Positions 17,770 through 26,693 of a stretch of DNA of 64,000 nucleotides are shown one piece after another (the stretch's first letter is position 1; the number at the start of each line of letters is the position of its first letter). Location: IMG/VR virus record IMGVR_UViG_3300030339_001052, positions 62,001 to 126,000 of that record; one strand, 5' to 3'. Source of the stretch: a virus. The translations under genes and the position numbers were made by a program. Under the pieces are notes generated by a model. The model saw only the letters and a list, made by a program, of their open reading frames with translations. It did no database searches and was not told the origin of the DNA.

Positions 17770-17836
17770 AATTAGGATCAGTAACACCAGATGTGGGAGG
17801 TAATAGTGTGAGAGTATGGTGGAAGAAACTCTAAAA
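17689..17836 (+). repeat. 65-bp period direct repeat, two full copies and one partial
   Basis: A 35-bp block starting GTGGAAGATACTC is present at 17689-17723 and again at 17754-17788, and its first bases recur with one change at 17819-17836. The period is 65 bp, not a multiple of three, so the second copy lies out of frame after the stop at 17769. Confidence 0.85.
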
Positions 17837-17876
17837 TAAATAATAAATATTAATAAATTAAAAAAAAAGTAAAAAA

Positions 17877-18230
17877 ATGGCAAATTTAAGTTTTTCGGGT
17901 AAAATTACAGAAATTGGTGTTACACAATCAGGAACTGGTAAAAATGGGGAATGGTCCAATACAACTATCAGAGTAGAAGAAACAGAGGGTGAACACCCAA
18001 ATTCAATTATTTTTAGTGCATTAAATAAACAAGAAATTGTAGATACTTTATCAGTAGGTGCTATTGTTGAAGTATTATATAACGCAAAAACAAACGACTA
18101 CAATGGTAAGACATATAATAGTTTAAATGTGTGGAAAATTAATAACACAGGAGGATCTCAGGAAATGCCTGATACAACACAAAAGACCACAACACAAGCA
18201 CCATCGGAAGTAGATGATCTCCCATTTTAA
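17877..18230 (+). CDS. Single-stranded DNA-binding-like protein (DUF3127-type OB fold), 117 aa
   Basis: Residues 1-85 look like an OB fold (FSGKITEIGVTQSGTG...WSNTTIRVEE...IVEVLYNAK...NVWKI), close to the DUF3127 proteins of Bacteroidota. A Gln/Thr-rich linker leads to an acidic tip DDLPF, the type of C-terminal tail by which SSB recruits partner proteins. It probably coats single-stranded DNA during phage replication. A terminator follows directly. Confidence 0.75.
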   Translation: MANLSFSGKITEIGVTQSGTGKNGEWSNTTIRVEETEGEHPNSIIFSALNKQEIVDTLSVGAIVEVLYNAKTNDYNGKTYNSLNVWKINNTGGSQEMPDTTQKTTTQAPSEVDDLPF

Positions 18231-18248
18231 AAAATAACTTTAAATGAA

Positions 18249-18290
18249 AATAACCCAAATCTAATTTATATTATGATTTGGGTTATTTTT
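18249..18290 (+). terminator. Rho-independent terminator after the SSB-like gene
   Basis: Perfect arms AATAACCCAAATC (18249-18261) and GATTTGGGTTATT (18275-18287), then a T run. Confidence 0.9.
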
Positions 18291-18302
18291 TTATATAAAA
18301 AC

Positions 18303-18333
18303 TTGTTTTTCTCATATTTTATTGGTACATTTG
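18303..18333 (+). promoter_or_regulatory. Bacteroidota-type promoter
   Basis: TTG 18303-18305 and TACATTTG 18326-18333, 20 bp apart, directly after a terminator. It starts the run of genes from 18349. Confidence 0.88.
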
Positions 18334-18348
18334 TTTAAATTAAATGCA

Positions 18349-18999
18349 ATGTATAAAGTCATTAAATATAAAGACCTTATCGATGATGTTGAATTGTATG
18401 ATGTAATCCTTATAGGAACGAATACCTACTGTACAATGAACAATGGGTTTCAAGGTAAGGTCAGAAAAAAATTTAAATATGTCTACGATCTAAATTTATC
18501 AACAAAATATGGTGATAAAAATAAATTAGGGAAAAGAGTTACAACAAAAAATACCATCCCATTATTTTCATTATGTTTTATTACTTCTGGATATAATTTT
18601 AGACCTGATCTATTACCAGTTTATATAGATTACAATGCATTAGAAAACTGTCTTAAAACAGCCAATAATGAGTTCCAAGGATTAAGAGTTGCAACAACTA
18701 TGATAGGTTGTGAGGAGTTTGATGGAAACGGGGATAGGCGCAAGGTTATTAGAATGATAAAAAAATATTGCGATAAAATAGACCTTTATGTTTATAATTA
18801 CCGACAAATTAAAGGGAAATATGAAAGGGTAGTTGAATTTAAAAAGAATGCCAGTATATGTAAAGGGCATTCGGATGTTTCAAAATCAATCGTAGATAAA
18901 CAAATTTTTGAGAGGTCTAAATTGAATACCTTTGAAGAACCAGTAGGAAAAAAAAAGAGAACAAGGAAAGAAATATTAAATTTATTAAAAAGAGATTAG
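18349..18999 (+). CDS. Macro-domain-like protein, 216 aa
   Basis: The order of motifs, VILIGTNTYCTMNNGFQGKV near the start, then LCFITSGYNFRPD, YIDYNALENCLKTANNEFQG and VATTMIGCEEFDGNG, follows a macro (ADP-ribose-binding) fold. A basic tail (KKKRTRKEI) ends it. A TTG at 18322 would lie inside the promoter, so ATG 18349 is used. It might bind ADP-ribose or a related ligand. A second macro protein is at 50048. Assignment is moderate because the loops are divergent. Confidence 0.5.
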   Translation: MYKVIKYKDLIDDVELYDVILIGTNTYCTMNNGFQGKVRKKFKYVYDLNLSTKYGDKNKLGKRVTTKNTIPLFSLCFITSGYNFRPDLLPVYIDYNALENCLKTANNEFQGLRVATTMIGCEEFDGNGDRRKVIRMIKKYCDKIDLYVYNYRQIKGKYERVVEFKKNASICKGHSDVSKSIVDKQIFERSKLNTFEEPVGKKKRTRKEILNLLKRD

Positions 19000-19006
19000 A
19001 AAAATA

Positions 19007-19456
19007 ATGATAAGATTTTCGAAGGAAATACAAGGAACAAGGAATAGTGATGATTATGCTACACCAATTAAATTTTTAAAAGAATTAAATAAAGAATTTA
19101 GTTTCGATTTTGATCCGTGCCCACTTAAAAGTGAAATTGATGGTCTTACAATTGAATGGAATGGTAATATTTATATCAACCCACCATATAGTAATATTGA
19201 ACCATTTATCATCAAAGGAATTGATGAAATAAAGGCTGGAAGGGCAAACACATGTGTTTATTTAATACCTTGTAGAAGCGATACAAAATATTGGCATAAT
19301 TTAGTTTTAGAATATGCTAGTGAAATTCGTTTCATTAAAGGTAGATTAAACTTTAACGAAAGCAAAAGTCCAGCACCTTTCCCGTGTGTTTTAGTTATAT
19401 TTGATAATTTATTAAATGGGGCTTGTAATTGTATTAGTCATTACCAAAACTTATAA
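19007..19456 (+). CDS. Phage Dam-type DNA N6-adenine methyltransferase, 149 aa
   Basis: Fits the phage DNA N-6-adenine-methyltransferase family: an N-terminal SDDYATPIKFLKEL, DFDPCPL, and the catalytic NPPY at about residues 60-63 within YINPPYSNI. APFPCVLVIFD lies near the end. It would methylate adenine in phage DNA, likely against host restriction. No restriction enzyme gene is nearby. Confidence 0.85.
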   Translation: MIRFSKEIQGTRNSDDYATPIKFLKELNKEFSFDFDPCPLKSEIDGLTIEWNGNIYINPPYSNIEPFIIKGIDEIKAGRANTCVYLIPCRSDTKYWHNLVLEYASEIRFIKGRLNFNESKSPAPFPCVLVIFDNLLNGACNCISHYQNL

Positions 19457-19463
19457 ATATATT

Positions 19464-19649
19464 ATGAAAAGATATCTTATTATTAGCGATGGGTTCGATT
19501 TATTTCAAACTGATTATTTAAAACGCGAAGACTTTATTGAAAATTGGGTTTACTTAGTAGTAGATACTAAAACTGGTAAAGCGATGAGTGGGGATGCTGA
19601 TTTTATTATTAGTGAAAGTTGGTGGAAAATAGAAGACTTTGGGGAATAA
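19464..19649 (+). CDS. Hypothetical protein, 61 aa
   Basis: ATG 19464 (MKRYLIIS) is chosen over an upstream start that would sit inside the methylase gene. Small alpha/beta protein with a C-terminal SWWKIEDFGE. Not recognised. Confidence 0.5.
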   Translation: MKRYLIISDGFDLFQTDYLKREDFIENWVYLVVDTKTGKAMSGDADFIISESWWKIEDFGE

Positions 19650-19662
19650 AATTATAAAAAAT

Positions 19663-20175
19663 ATGGATGTAAAAATTTACAAGGATGGTAAAGGTAATGT
19701 AGTGGTTACTGAAGATTATTTCAGAGACATTATTTATTATTGTAATAATGATGTTATCAGAAATTATGGTAATAGTGTGTTATATCAAAAATATATCGTT
19801 GAAACAAGATCCGATAATTATTTTTTAACAAAAAGGTTCGAACACCAACCAAATACTATATCATGGTATGATGGGGATGCTATTTGTAAAGTAAATGAGT
19901 TATTTAAAGATACAATTCTAAAACGAGAACCGATTGATATATCTAAATTAAACCCAATTACAGATGATTCGATAATAATGAAAGATGGGCCCAAACCAAT
20001 AGGTATAAACGATAGAGGATGGGTGATATGTGAACCAGAAATCGAACCCTGGAAAATAGAAGTTGCTTTTAGGTCAGAAGGTGATTATTTAACAATATCG
20101 GAAGACGGAGTAAACAATAGGCCTTGGACAAATGAAGAAATTGATAAGATTAACAATAAAATAAATAACATTTAA
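19663..20175 (+). CDS. Hypothetical protein, 170 aa
   Basis: ATG 19663 is preferred to a TTG at 19639. Acidic, aromatic-rich protein (WVICEPEIEPWKIEV) with no membrane segment. 4 bp from the next gene. Not recognised. Confidence 0.5.
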   Translation: MDVKIYKDGKGNVVVTEDYFRDIIYYCNNDVIRNYGNSVLYQKYIVETRSDNYFLTKRFEHQPNTISWYDGDAICKVNELFKDTILKREPIDISKLNPITDDSIIMKDGPKPIGINDRGWVICEPEIEPWKIEVAFRSEGDYLTISEDGVNNRPWTNEEIDKINNKINNI

Positions 20176-20179
20176 TAAT

Positions 20180-20857
20180 ATGACAAATACACAACGACAC
20201 GCAAAAACAGAATTGGAACTTTTAAGTAAAATACATTTGGACCCAGATAACCGTCCAATAGTGGAAAATTTTATACCAGAGATATTAGCTTTATGTGAAA
20301 AGTTTGGGAATAGTGGTAAAAGTGGTGCATCGGCACCTTATATAGCTGGAGCAATCGCATCAACCATTAAAAAGCTATTATCATTTAAACCAATTAGCCC
20401 AATCAGTGGACTCGATGAGGAATGGGGAGATGTATCAGATATTGCTGGTGGTTCAGAGGAATTATATCAAAATATGAGATGTGGTGGTATTCTTAAACAT
20501 AGCAAGGACGGTCAGGCATCATATGTTGATGCAATTGTTTGGCGAGGGCAATACCCTGGAGATGAAGAATCGGAAAAATGGGATGATACTTTTACAGGTA
20601 GAGTATGCGGATATCATAGTTCTCAAAATATAAAATCATTTCCATTCACTCCAAAAACATTTTATGTTGATGTCATTCGAGAACAATTACCAGATGATTG
20701 GACAGAAGAGCCTTATATTGAAGGATCAGATTGGTACGATTCAAAAGAATTTGAAGAAACAGGTATTAAAACCTGGCACAAAAATAATTATCGATATTAT
20801 ATTAAGGATCAAAAACAATTAGATGAAGTATTTGAATATTATGATAGGAAAGATTAA
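20180..20857 (+). CDS. Conserved hypothetical phage protein, 225 aa
   Basis: The helical N-terminal half has EKFGNSGKSGASAPYIAGAI (about residues 45-64), then PISPISGLDEEW. This Gly/Ser-rich helix-start pattern is one I recall from short phage proteins of unknown role. The C-terminal half is acidic and aromatic (EGSDWYDSKEFEE). Soluble. Confidence 0.55.
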   Translation: MTNTQRHAKTELELLSKIHLDPDNRPIVENFIPEILALCEKFGNSGKSGASAPYIAGAIASTIKKLLSFKPISPISGLDEEWGDVSDIAGGSEELYQNMRCGGILKHSKDGQASYVDAIVWRGQYPGDEESEKWDDTFTGRVCGYHSSQNIKSFPFTPKTFYVDVIREQLPDDWTEEPYIEGSDWYDSKEFEETGIKTWHKNNYRYYIKDQKQLDEVFEYYDRKD

Positions 20858-20861
20858 ATAT

Positions 20862-21200
20862 ATGAAAAATTTTATAAAAAATATCTTAGGTAAGTGTATT
20901 GGTAAAGTTGAATTCATAGTTACAATTACAAATGTCTCAGGTTGCGTTGAAAAATATACACTTGATTCAATGAAGAATGTCGAAAGCTATGTATGTGGGA
21001 TAAACTCAGAAGCATATTGGATGGTATCTGAAATAGAAAAAATAAGAAGACTTAATTTCAATTTTAATAAAGAAGTAATACACACACCACTACATTTCTC
21101 CTTAGATACTGTCACAGAACGTGATAAATGTAGTGGTTATGAATATAATTTTTTAAAAATAAATGAAAGCCTAAAAAATATTAAACGAAAAGTATGGTAG
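20862..21200 (+). CDS. Hypothetical protein, 112 aa
   Basis: Start taken at ATG 20862 (MKNFIKNILG), 4 bp after the previous stop. Basic, with a central beta-like part. Not recognised. Confidence 0.5.
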   Translation: MKNFIKNILGKCIGKVEFIVTITNVSGCVEKYTLDSMKNVESYVCGINSEAYWMVSEIEKIRRLNFNFNKEVIHTPLHFSLDTVTERDKCSGYEYNFLKINESLKNIKRKVW

Positions 21201-21209
21201 AAAAAATAT

Positions 21210-21434
21210 ATGAAAGAATCAAATGAAATTTCAAACGCATTAAGTGTATTATGTGAAGCACTTCAAAACGACGAAGGCTATAGAATTGGTTGGGTTGTAA
21301 ATATTGCAATGGCATATATTGATAACGAACGTTGGTACAAAGAAAAAACTGATAAAGAAGTGTTAGATGATAAAGATAAATTCATAATAGCAAACAATTC
21401 AGCAGAATATTTTATTAATAAACTTTGTAAATAA
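21210..21434 (+). CDS. Hypothetical protein, 74 aa
   Basis: Helical, with ALSVLCEALQND and YRIGWVVNIAMAYID segments and an acidic second half. Typical of small accessory phage proteins; function unknown. Confidence 0.5.
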   Translation: MKESNEISNALSVLCEALQNDEGYRIGWVVNIAMAYIDNERWYKEKTDKEVLDDKDKFIIANNSAEYFINKLCK

Positions 21435-21442
21435 ATAATAAT

Positions 21443-21760
21443 ATGAAAAAAGTGACATTTGAAGAATATTTATCAGACGATGGTGATATTGAAATAGCAA
21501 AAGAATTAATGGTTTTAATACAATTGGATAATGGTTGTGTTAACAGACAAGAAAAAGAAAGTTATCCAGAAAAATGGGTTAAAAAAATAAGTAAATCAGC
21601 TGGCTACTTTTTTTATTTATATCCTGAATTTTTGGGTGATACAGCAATATCAGAATTAGCGGGTGATATAAATGAAATTGATTTTATTGATAAATACTCA
21701 CTTTTGAGCGGAATAGGTCAATTAATGGGAGATTTAGAAGAATATTTTAATAATTTATAA
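21443..21760 (+). CDS. Hypothetical acidic protein, 105 aa
   Basis: Acidic (pattern DDGDIEIAKELM, DINEIDFID), helical, soluble. 8 bp after the previous gene and 2 bp before the next. Not recognised. Confidence 0.5.
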   Translation: MKKVTFEEYLSDDGDIEIAKELMVLIQLDNGCVNRQEKESYPEKWVKKISKSAGYFFYLYPEFLGDTAISELAGDINEIDFIDKYSLLSGIGQLMGDLEEYFNNL

Positions 21761-21762
21761 AA

Positions 21763-22104
21763 ATGGAAGAAATAAAACCAGGAAAAACAATTATTTTAAA
21801 CACACATTTGAATACAACGTTTATTGCAAGTGGTGGTGATTTAGGTATTTTAGATTATGATAAATATAAAGGTAAATTTGAATGGGCTGGAGAGTTGTCT
21901 ATCAGTATTAATAAAAAAGAAGAGTTATCAGATTTTTTAGATTGGGTACATAACAACTGGTATATTCCGTTTGGAAGTGATGGTCAGTGGAAATTGGATG
22001 TGGATAATGAAGAATATACGTTACCAATCCCTCCCGATGGTTTGAATTGTTTTGATTCTGATTATATTGCTTCAAGATATTTAAATGGGGAGGGTATGTC
22101 GTAA
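21763..22104 (+). CDS. Hypothetical protein, 113 aa
   Basis: Beta-rich N-terminal half (KTIILNTHLNTTFIASGGDL) and a Trp-rich middle (DWVHNNWYIPFGSDGQW). Its stop shares a base with the next ATG (TAATG), so translation is probably coupled. Not recognised. Confidence 0.5.
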   Translation: MEEIKPGKTIILNTHLNTTFIASGGDLGILDYDKYKGKFEWAGELSISINKKEELSDFLDWVHNNWYIPFGSDGQWKLDVDNEEYTLPIPPDGLNCFDSDYIASRYLNGEGMS

Positions 22105-22514
22105 TGAAAGAAATAATAGGTGGAAATTTAGACTTAACATTTAAAATACTGGGAATTGAAGCCAGCAAAACTCACAATGGTGGTTATTACCAAGTATGGG
22201 AATTAGAAGATATCGAATATAATAAGTTAGAAGCGTTAGATGATCAAATCTGGGAAGGCAATTGGGGCTGGTGGAGATATAGCGAAGGGTCAAATATAGG
22301 ATCAGTCAATAAACGATTTTCTATTAATGGGCACTGGATTTATGCTTGGAAAGGAGCTAATATTATTAATAAATATAGTAATTTAATTGAATATATAAAC
22401 ACCGAATTGGACCTATCATCTGAAAGGAATATTTGTGCTCTAACAGTAGACTTAGCCCAACAAAACAGAGTAACTTTAAGTGAATTATTTAATAAATACC
22501 AATCAATAAATTAA
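22104..22514 (+). CDS. Hypothetical protein, 136 aa
   Basis: Trp-rich (QIWEGNWGWWRYSEG), then a helical C-terminal third. Soluble and acidic. Coupled to the gene before it by a one-base overlap. Not recognised. Confidence 0.5.
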   Translation: MKEIIGGNLDLTFKILGIEASKTHNGGYYQVWELEDIEYNKLEALDDQIWEGNWGWWRYSEGSNIGSVNKRFSINGHWIYAWKGANIINKYSNLIEYINTELDLSSERNICALTVDLAQQNRVTLSELFNKYQSIN

Positions 22515-22521
22515 ATAAAAA

Positions 22522-22908
22522 ATGAAAACAATAGAATTAGAGGATGTATCTAAATTATTAGATAAAGAATGGCTATCAGAAAATATAGAATTATTTGCTA
22601 CCAATCGTTCACCAACACATATAAAATTATTAAAAAGTAATAAATGGTACTGTTTTGATGAACAAAAATTTAATATTGAAGAATTAATATTTAATGAGGT
22701 TGAAATATATTCCTATAGAATTTGTGATAATTTAGATTATATATTTTCAAATGACGGAAATGTTATAGATAATGGGTTTCCAGTCTTTGCACCTACGATT
22801 ACAGAATTAAAGACAAAATTATTAATTGATATTAGAAATAGAATTGATGAGATTGATATTGAGAAAAAAGAGTTACTAAACAGAACTGAAGACATTTGCG
22901 AATTATGA
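22522..22908 (+). CDS. Hypothetical protein, 128 aa
   Basis: Acidic, with a C-terminal coiled-coil-like helix (RNRIDEIDIEKKELLNR). Overlaps the next gene by 4 bp (ATGA type). Not recognised. Confidence 0.5.
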   Translation: MKTIELEDVSKLLDKEWLSENIELFATNRSPTHIKLLKSNKWYCFDEQKFNIEELIFNEVEIYSYRICDNLDYIFSNDGNVIDNGFPVFAPTITELKTKLLIDIRNRIDEIDIEKKELLNRTEDICEL

Positions 22909-23270
22909 TCGTATATTTAGATAAAAAAGGGTTATTATCGCTAGTTAAAGGTACTGAACCACATTATGGAGCTTTCGAACACCCATTAATTAAAAAATAT
23001 GGTACTTATGTTGGTGGGATTGGTGATCATTGGGAGTGGTATTTTAGTCAGCTAATTGAAGCAACTGAGGCTGAACTATATGAAATGTATACAATATGTC
23101 AAGCTGGGATGGTTAATATACAACGAGAAATAATAGAAGATGAGTTTCCGATCACAACAGAACAAATGGATAATATGCCAGAATTTAAGTTTATGGAAGA
23201 TAGATTAGGTTGGGAAATGGCTACATCAATTAATAACCATGTAATGGGTAATTTATTAAAACTAAAATAA
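22905..23270 (+). CDS. Hypothetical protein, 121 aa
   Basis: ATG 22905 overlaps the previous stop by 4 bp and is preferred to an upstream TTG. N-terminal MIVYLDKKGLLSLVKG, then a helical acidic part. Not recognised. Confidence 0.5.
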   Translation: MIVYLDKKGLLSLVKGTEPHYGAFEHPLIKKYGTYVGGIGDHWEWYFSQLIEATEAELYEMYTICQAGMVNIQREIIEDEFPITTEQMDNMPEFKFMEDRLGWEMATSINNHVMGNLLKLK

Positions 23271-23293
23271 AGAAGTTAAAAACAAAATTAAGA

Positions 23294-24859
23294 ATGAAAT
23301 TTAAGAAATTAACAGAAGAGGATAAGGAATATATTGCAAGTGTTTATAAGAATAAAGATCTTAGTTGGGACGATAGAATGGTTGATCTTTGTAATAAATT
23401 TTCAATTTCAGAAAGACAATTACGTAGGTGGTGTAGTGAAAAACTTGGTTTGAAAGAAAGAGTGGAAGGAACTGTTTCAACAGAACAATTAGAAGTAGCC
23501 AAAACGAAGGAATTAAATAGCGATAAAAAATTCTTTTTAATTACAGCCGTACAAAATGCCAGTAAGATTAATTTAAGTTTTTGGAATAATTTAAAAACAT
23601 ACGCTGAATATTTAGATGCGCAGATACTTGTAATTCCATACACATATCATAACCCAACAAACCCATTGGTGATTAAAGAAGATGGTGATATGTGGTGGCC
23701 AAAAGAAGTTGAAGACTACTTAACATTAAATAGGCACAATATAAATGAAAATTTCTCAATACTTTCAGATGTTGTTATTTCACCAACAGCAATTATGCCA
23801 TTAACCAATTTGGAAAGTATGACAGGAGAACACTCGTGTTGTGTTGCAAGCCCAAGGATACATATGAAAAGTTTGCCAGTATTTGGTGATAGGCCAAAGT
23901 TAATGTTCACAACAGGTACTTTATCAAAACCTAATTTCACAAAAACAAAAATTGGAAAAATTTCAGAATTCCATTCAACGTATGGTGCATTATTAATTGA
24001 AAAAGATGGTAAAGAATTTTATGCGAGACAAATAACTGGAAAAGATAATGGTTCATTCAATGATTTATGGTATCACGTAGATAATGAAAATATTTCAAGA
24101 AATAAAAGTGTGCCAGCATTAATAAAAGGGGATACGCATTATCCATTTGTAGATAAAAATGTTCACAGAATGGGATTTGAAGATTTAGTACCAAAATTAA
24201 ACCCAAATGAAATATTTTTACATGATTTAATAGATTTTAGATCAATTAACCATCATGAAGCCAATAATTTCGTTAAAGTTTTTAGAAATCAGGAAGATGG
24301 ATTAGGATCAGTCGAAAAAGAAATTGAAGGTGCAATGCAGTTTTTAGAAAAAATCAAACATTTAAATATTCGAATTGTAAACTCAAATCATGATCGTTTT
24401 TTAGAATCATTTATTATTGATAGTGATATTAAAAAAGCTGGTATGAACACACTACAATATTTAGAATATGCAAAAGTCTTATTAGAAGATAAAGCACCAA
24501 AAGGACTGTTAGCTTATATTATCGAAAAAAGATTTCCAGAAATTAAATGTTTTGGTAGAGATGATAGTTATATTGTTAAAGGAGTGGAACTTGCTTGTCA
24601 TGGATCTGATGGGATTGGAGGTTCACGAGGCAACGCCAAACAATTTAAATCGCTAAATATAAAGGTTATTACAGCACATGGACATAATGCACTTAGATAT
24701 GATGGTAGTGCCCAGGTGGGGTGTAATTGTGATAAACGATTAGGATATAACCACTCAGCAAGCGCTTGGGTTCATAGTGATATTATTTTACATAACGATG
24801 GAAAATTTCAACATATTTTTTATTTGGGACCAAATTCTGAATATACAATATTAAAATAA
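23294..24859 (+). CDS. Calcineurin-like metallophosphoesterase with an N-terminal helix-turn-helix, 521 aa
   Basis: Residues 1-55 look like a helix-turn-helix (CNKFSISERQLRRWCSEKLG). From about residue 275 the metallophosphoesterase motifs appear in order: KGDTHYPF, LHDLIDFRSINHHE, NSNHDRFLE and, after a spacer, TAHGHNALRY. These supply the metal-binding Asp, Asn and His. The DNA-binding head plus phosphoesterase suggests a nuclease or phosphatase acting on DNA. It might serve as the SbcD-like partner of the gp46-like ATPase at 4346, but the build is not that of standard SbcD. A terminator follows. Confidence 0.7.
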   Translation: MKFKKLTEEDKEYIASVYKNKDLSWDDRMVDLCNKFSISERQLRRWCSEKLGLKERVEGTVSTEQLEVAKTKELNSDKKFFLITAVQNASKINLSFWNNLKTYAEYLDAQILVIPYTYHNPTNPLVIKEDGDMWWPKEVEDYLTLNRHNINENFSILSDVVISPTAIMPLTNLESMTGEHSCCVASPRIHMKSLPVFGDRPKLMFTTGTLSKPNFTKTKIGKISEFHSTYGALLIEKDGKEFYARQITGKDNGSFNDLWYHVDNENISRNKSVPALIKGDTHYPFVDKNVHRMGFEDLVPKLNPNEIFLHDLIDFRSINHHEANNFVKVFRNQEDGLGSVEKEIEGAMQFLEKIKHLNIRIVNSNHDRFLESFIIDSDIKKAGMNTLQYLEYAKVLLEDKAPKGLLAYIIEKRFPEIKCFGRDDSYIVKGVELACHGSDGIGGSRGNAKQFKSLNIKVITAHGHNALRYDGSAQVGCNCDKRLGYNHSASAWVHSDIILHNDGKFQHIFYLGPNSEYTILK

Positions 24860-24867
24860 TTTAAAAT

Positions 24868-24900
24868 AAAAAAAGGAGAACTAAACACTCTCCTTTTTTA
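24868..24900. terminator. Bidirectional terminator between convergent genes
   Basis: AAAAGGAGA (24871-24879) and TCTCCTTTT (24889-24897) form a stem flanked by A and T runs, so it can work in both directions. It overlaps the end of the minus-strand nuclease gene. Confidence 0.85.
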
Positions 24901-25984
24901 TTATACCAAATTCAAACAACTTTTCTTCTATATTTTCATCAAATTTAATGATAAGTAAAGGTATTTTGTTATCCTTACAGTAATTAATTTTTATTTTATC
25001 TCTTATTTGTTGAGATTCAAATCCTTTACTACCATTAAATATTAATACTGGTATATAATGTTGTTCTCCATTATATTCAATACAAGTATTTAACGATGGT
25101 ATATAAAAATCAAATGGTAACGGATTAATATTTCGACAATCGCTAAATCTATACTCTAAAATATATTCAATATTTTCTTTATCAAGCAAATTTTTAATTT
25201 CTATTGCGTTTCTCGAAAACTTACATTTTGGACACCCCTTACCAGAAAGATGTCCATGTGGTGTTTGCATAAACATACCATGACTTTCATTTGGGCAAAT
25301 AATTGGTATTTTTATCTTTGCATTTGTGTAATTAACTAAGGTGTAATCATATCTATAATTATGTTTCAAATTTGCTTTTTCAATAAACTCTTCAGTTGTA
25401 TAGTTATTAGTTCCAGCACATTCAATACAGCCATATTTTAAATGATTACTTGGAGTCTGACTAAACATACCGTGTTCTGGACAAATAATATTAACTTTTT
25501 CTTTGTTATTCTTATAATTGGTTAAAGAATAATCGTATTTAAAATTATGCTTAATATTTGATTCAAAAATGAATTGTTCTGTCGTTTTTCTAATATTTCC
25601 CCCACAAACTGGACATCCCTTACCAGAAAGATGGTCAAGTGGTCTCTGTGAAAAAATACCATGACTAATTATAGGACAACAAATGTTAAGTTTAGTCTCA
25701 GAATCAATATAAATTGTTGGAGAATAATCATATTTATAATTATGCTTAATATTAGATATTTCTATAAACTCTTCTGTCGTTCTATAATATCCCAAGCATC
25801 TTGGACATCCAGAACCCTTGTTAATATGTAAGTAAGGCTTTTGCTCAAATATTCCATGTTTTGGGCAAATTATTTTTACTGGCGTATCGCAATTTAAATA
25901 TTCAACTAAAGAATAATCATATTTATTTCCGTGTTTAAGTTTTGCTTTTATAATAAAATCACTTATATTTGAAGCTTTTCCCAT
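24881..25984 (-). CDS. Zinc-ribbon repeat protein with a C-terminal PDDEXK-like nuclease domain (cassette 1), 367 aa
   Basis: Four repeats of about 60 residues fill positions 8-265. Each has the order KHGNKYDYS, then IICPKHGIF, a helix, then GCPRC, so each carries a CxxH/CxxC zinc site; they resemble DUF723-type repeats. The C-terminal 100 residues (FDFYIPSLNTCIEYNGEQHY, DKIKINYC, IPLLIIKF) look like a Vsr/PDDEXK endonuclease fold. The repeats probably bind DNA and the tail cuts it, as in a homing-type nuclease. It follows a ribbon-helix-helix gene by 9 bp and runs against the surrounding plus-strand genes, so the pair looks inserted. Confidence 0.75.
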   Translation of the reverse strand: MGKASNISDFIIKAKLKHGNKYDYSLVEYLNCDTPVKIICPKHGIFEQKPYLHINKGSGCPRCLGYYRTTEEFIEISNIKHNYKYDYSPTIYIDSETKLNICCPIISHGIFSQRPLDHLSGKGCPVCGGNIRKTTEQFIFESNIKHNFKYDYSLTNYKNNKEKVNIICPEHGMFSQTPSNHLKYGCIECAGTNNYTTEEFIEKANLKHNYRYDYTLVNYTNAKIKIPIICPNESHGMFMQTPHGHLSGKGCPKCKFSRNAIEIKNLLDKENIEYILEYRFSDCRNINPLPFDFYIPSLNTCIEYNGEQHYIPVLIFNGSKGFESQQIRDKIKINYCKDNKIPLLIIKFDENIEEKLFEFGIIKKESV

Positions 25985-25993
25985 CCTTTAAAC

Positions 25994-26134
25994 CTATTTA
26001 CTTTTTTCTATTTCTTTAACCAAATAATTTCTAATATTTTGGCTTAGATTAACGCCATTTTCCTTACACCATTTACGGATTGAAAGATATAGCTCTTCAT
26101 CAATTCTAACTAAAATTGTTTTTTCTTTATTCAT
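25994..26134 (-). CDS. Small ribbon-helix-helix DNA-binding protein (cassette 1), 46 aa
   Basis: Found by reading the gap. MNKEKTILVRIDEELY has the beta-strand start of an Arc/CopG-type ribbon-helix-helix, followed by two helices with NGVNLSQNIRNYLV as the turn region. It would dimerise and bind DNA. It lies 9 bp before the repeat nuclease gene on the same strand, the same order seen at 44646 and 58704. Confidence 0.65.
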   Translation of the reverse strand: MNKEKTILVRIDEELYLSIRKWCKENGVNLSQNIRNYLVKEIEKSK

Positions 26135-26143
26135 TTGTTTTTA

Positions 26144-26160
26144 TTGTTTATTATAAATAT
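26144..26160 (-). promoter_or_regulatory. Second-class promoter candidate for cassette 1
   Basis: Minus-strand ATATTTATAATAAACAA keeps the TATTTATAATAAA core and lies about 10 bp before the ribbon-helix-helix gene. Confidence 0.4.
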
Positions 26161-26241
26161 ATACAATTTTAGTTTTTGACCAGTTTTTAAAAAATTATTT
26201 TCATTTATTTTTTATTTAATATAATTTAACACAAGTAAAAC

Positions 26242-26272
26242 TTGTTTTTTATAAATATTATTCGTATATTTG
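26242..26272 (+). promoter_or_regulatory. Bacteroidota-type promoter
   Basis: TTG 26242-26244 in AACTTGTTTT and TATATTTG 26265-26272, 20 bp apart, 28 bp before ATG 26301. Confidence 0.85.
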
Positions 26273-26300
26273 TTTTGAAAGATTAAAATTATTTATAACT

Positions 26301-26693
26301 ATGGAAAAATTAGAAGAAGTCATTGGTTTAGAGCAATATAATAGATTGAATAAAGGTATTCAAAATTTATTAAATATTAAAACAGAAAATTATAATTCCG
26401 TCCTATTATCCCTTGATAATAAAGAATCTGATACAGTATATTTTGTTAATCACGATTCATTCCCATCCTTTGAGCTGGACATTGAAACAAAACAAATAAC
26501 AGATGAGACAATTGGTTATTTTCCAACAGGTTTAGGTTATTATAACCCTATCAAAATATTCAGCCCAATAGCTACCAATGAAAATTTTGAAAGATTATTA
26601 ATGGTTTCAAATGAATATATTTTCGAATTAACAGATGTGTTAATTTCAAAAGAAAATAAAAACCTAACATTTTCATCATCAAAAATTTTATAA
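26301..26693 (+). CDS. Hypothetical protein, paralogue of the one at 26996, 130 aa
   Basis: Soluble, acidic. It shares its plan with the protein at 26996: an N-terminal LEEVIGLEQYNRL helix, a DTVYFVNHDSFPSF strand pair, and a closing FELTDV segment after a helix. The two probably arose by duplication. First gene behind a strong promoter; stop overlaps the next ATG by one base. Function unknown. Confidence 0.55.
   Translation: MEKLEEVIGLEQYNRLNKGIQNLLNIKTENYNSVLLSLDNKESDTVYFVNHDSFPSFELDIETKQITDETIGYFPTGLGYYNPIKIFSPIATNENFERLLMVSNEYIFELTDVLISKENKNLTFSSSKIL

Noticed and set aside
17689-17836. Repeats considered as a CRISPR array
   Set aside because: Only two full copies, the first inside a coding frame, and spacers that themselves encode alternative protein endings.
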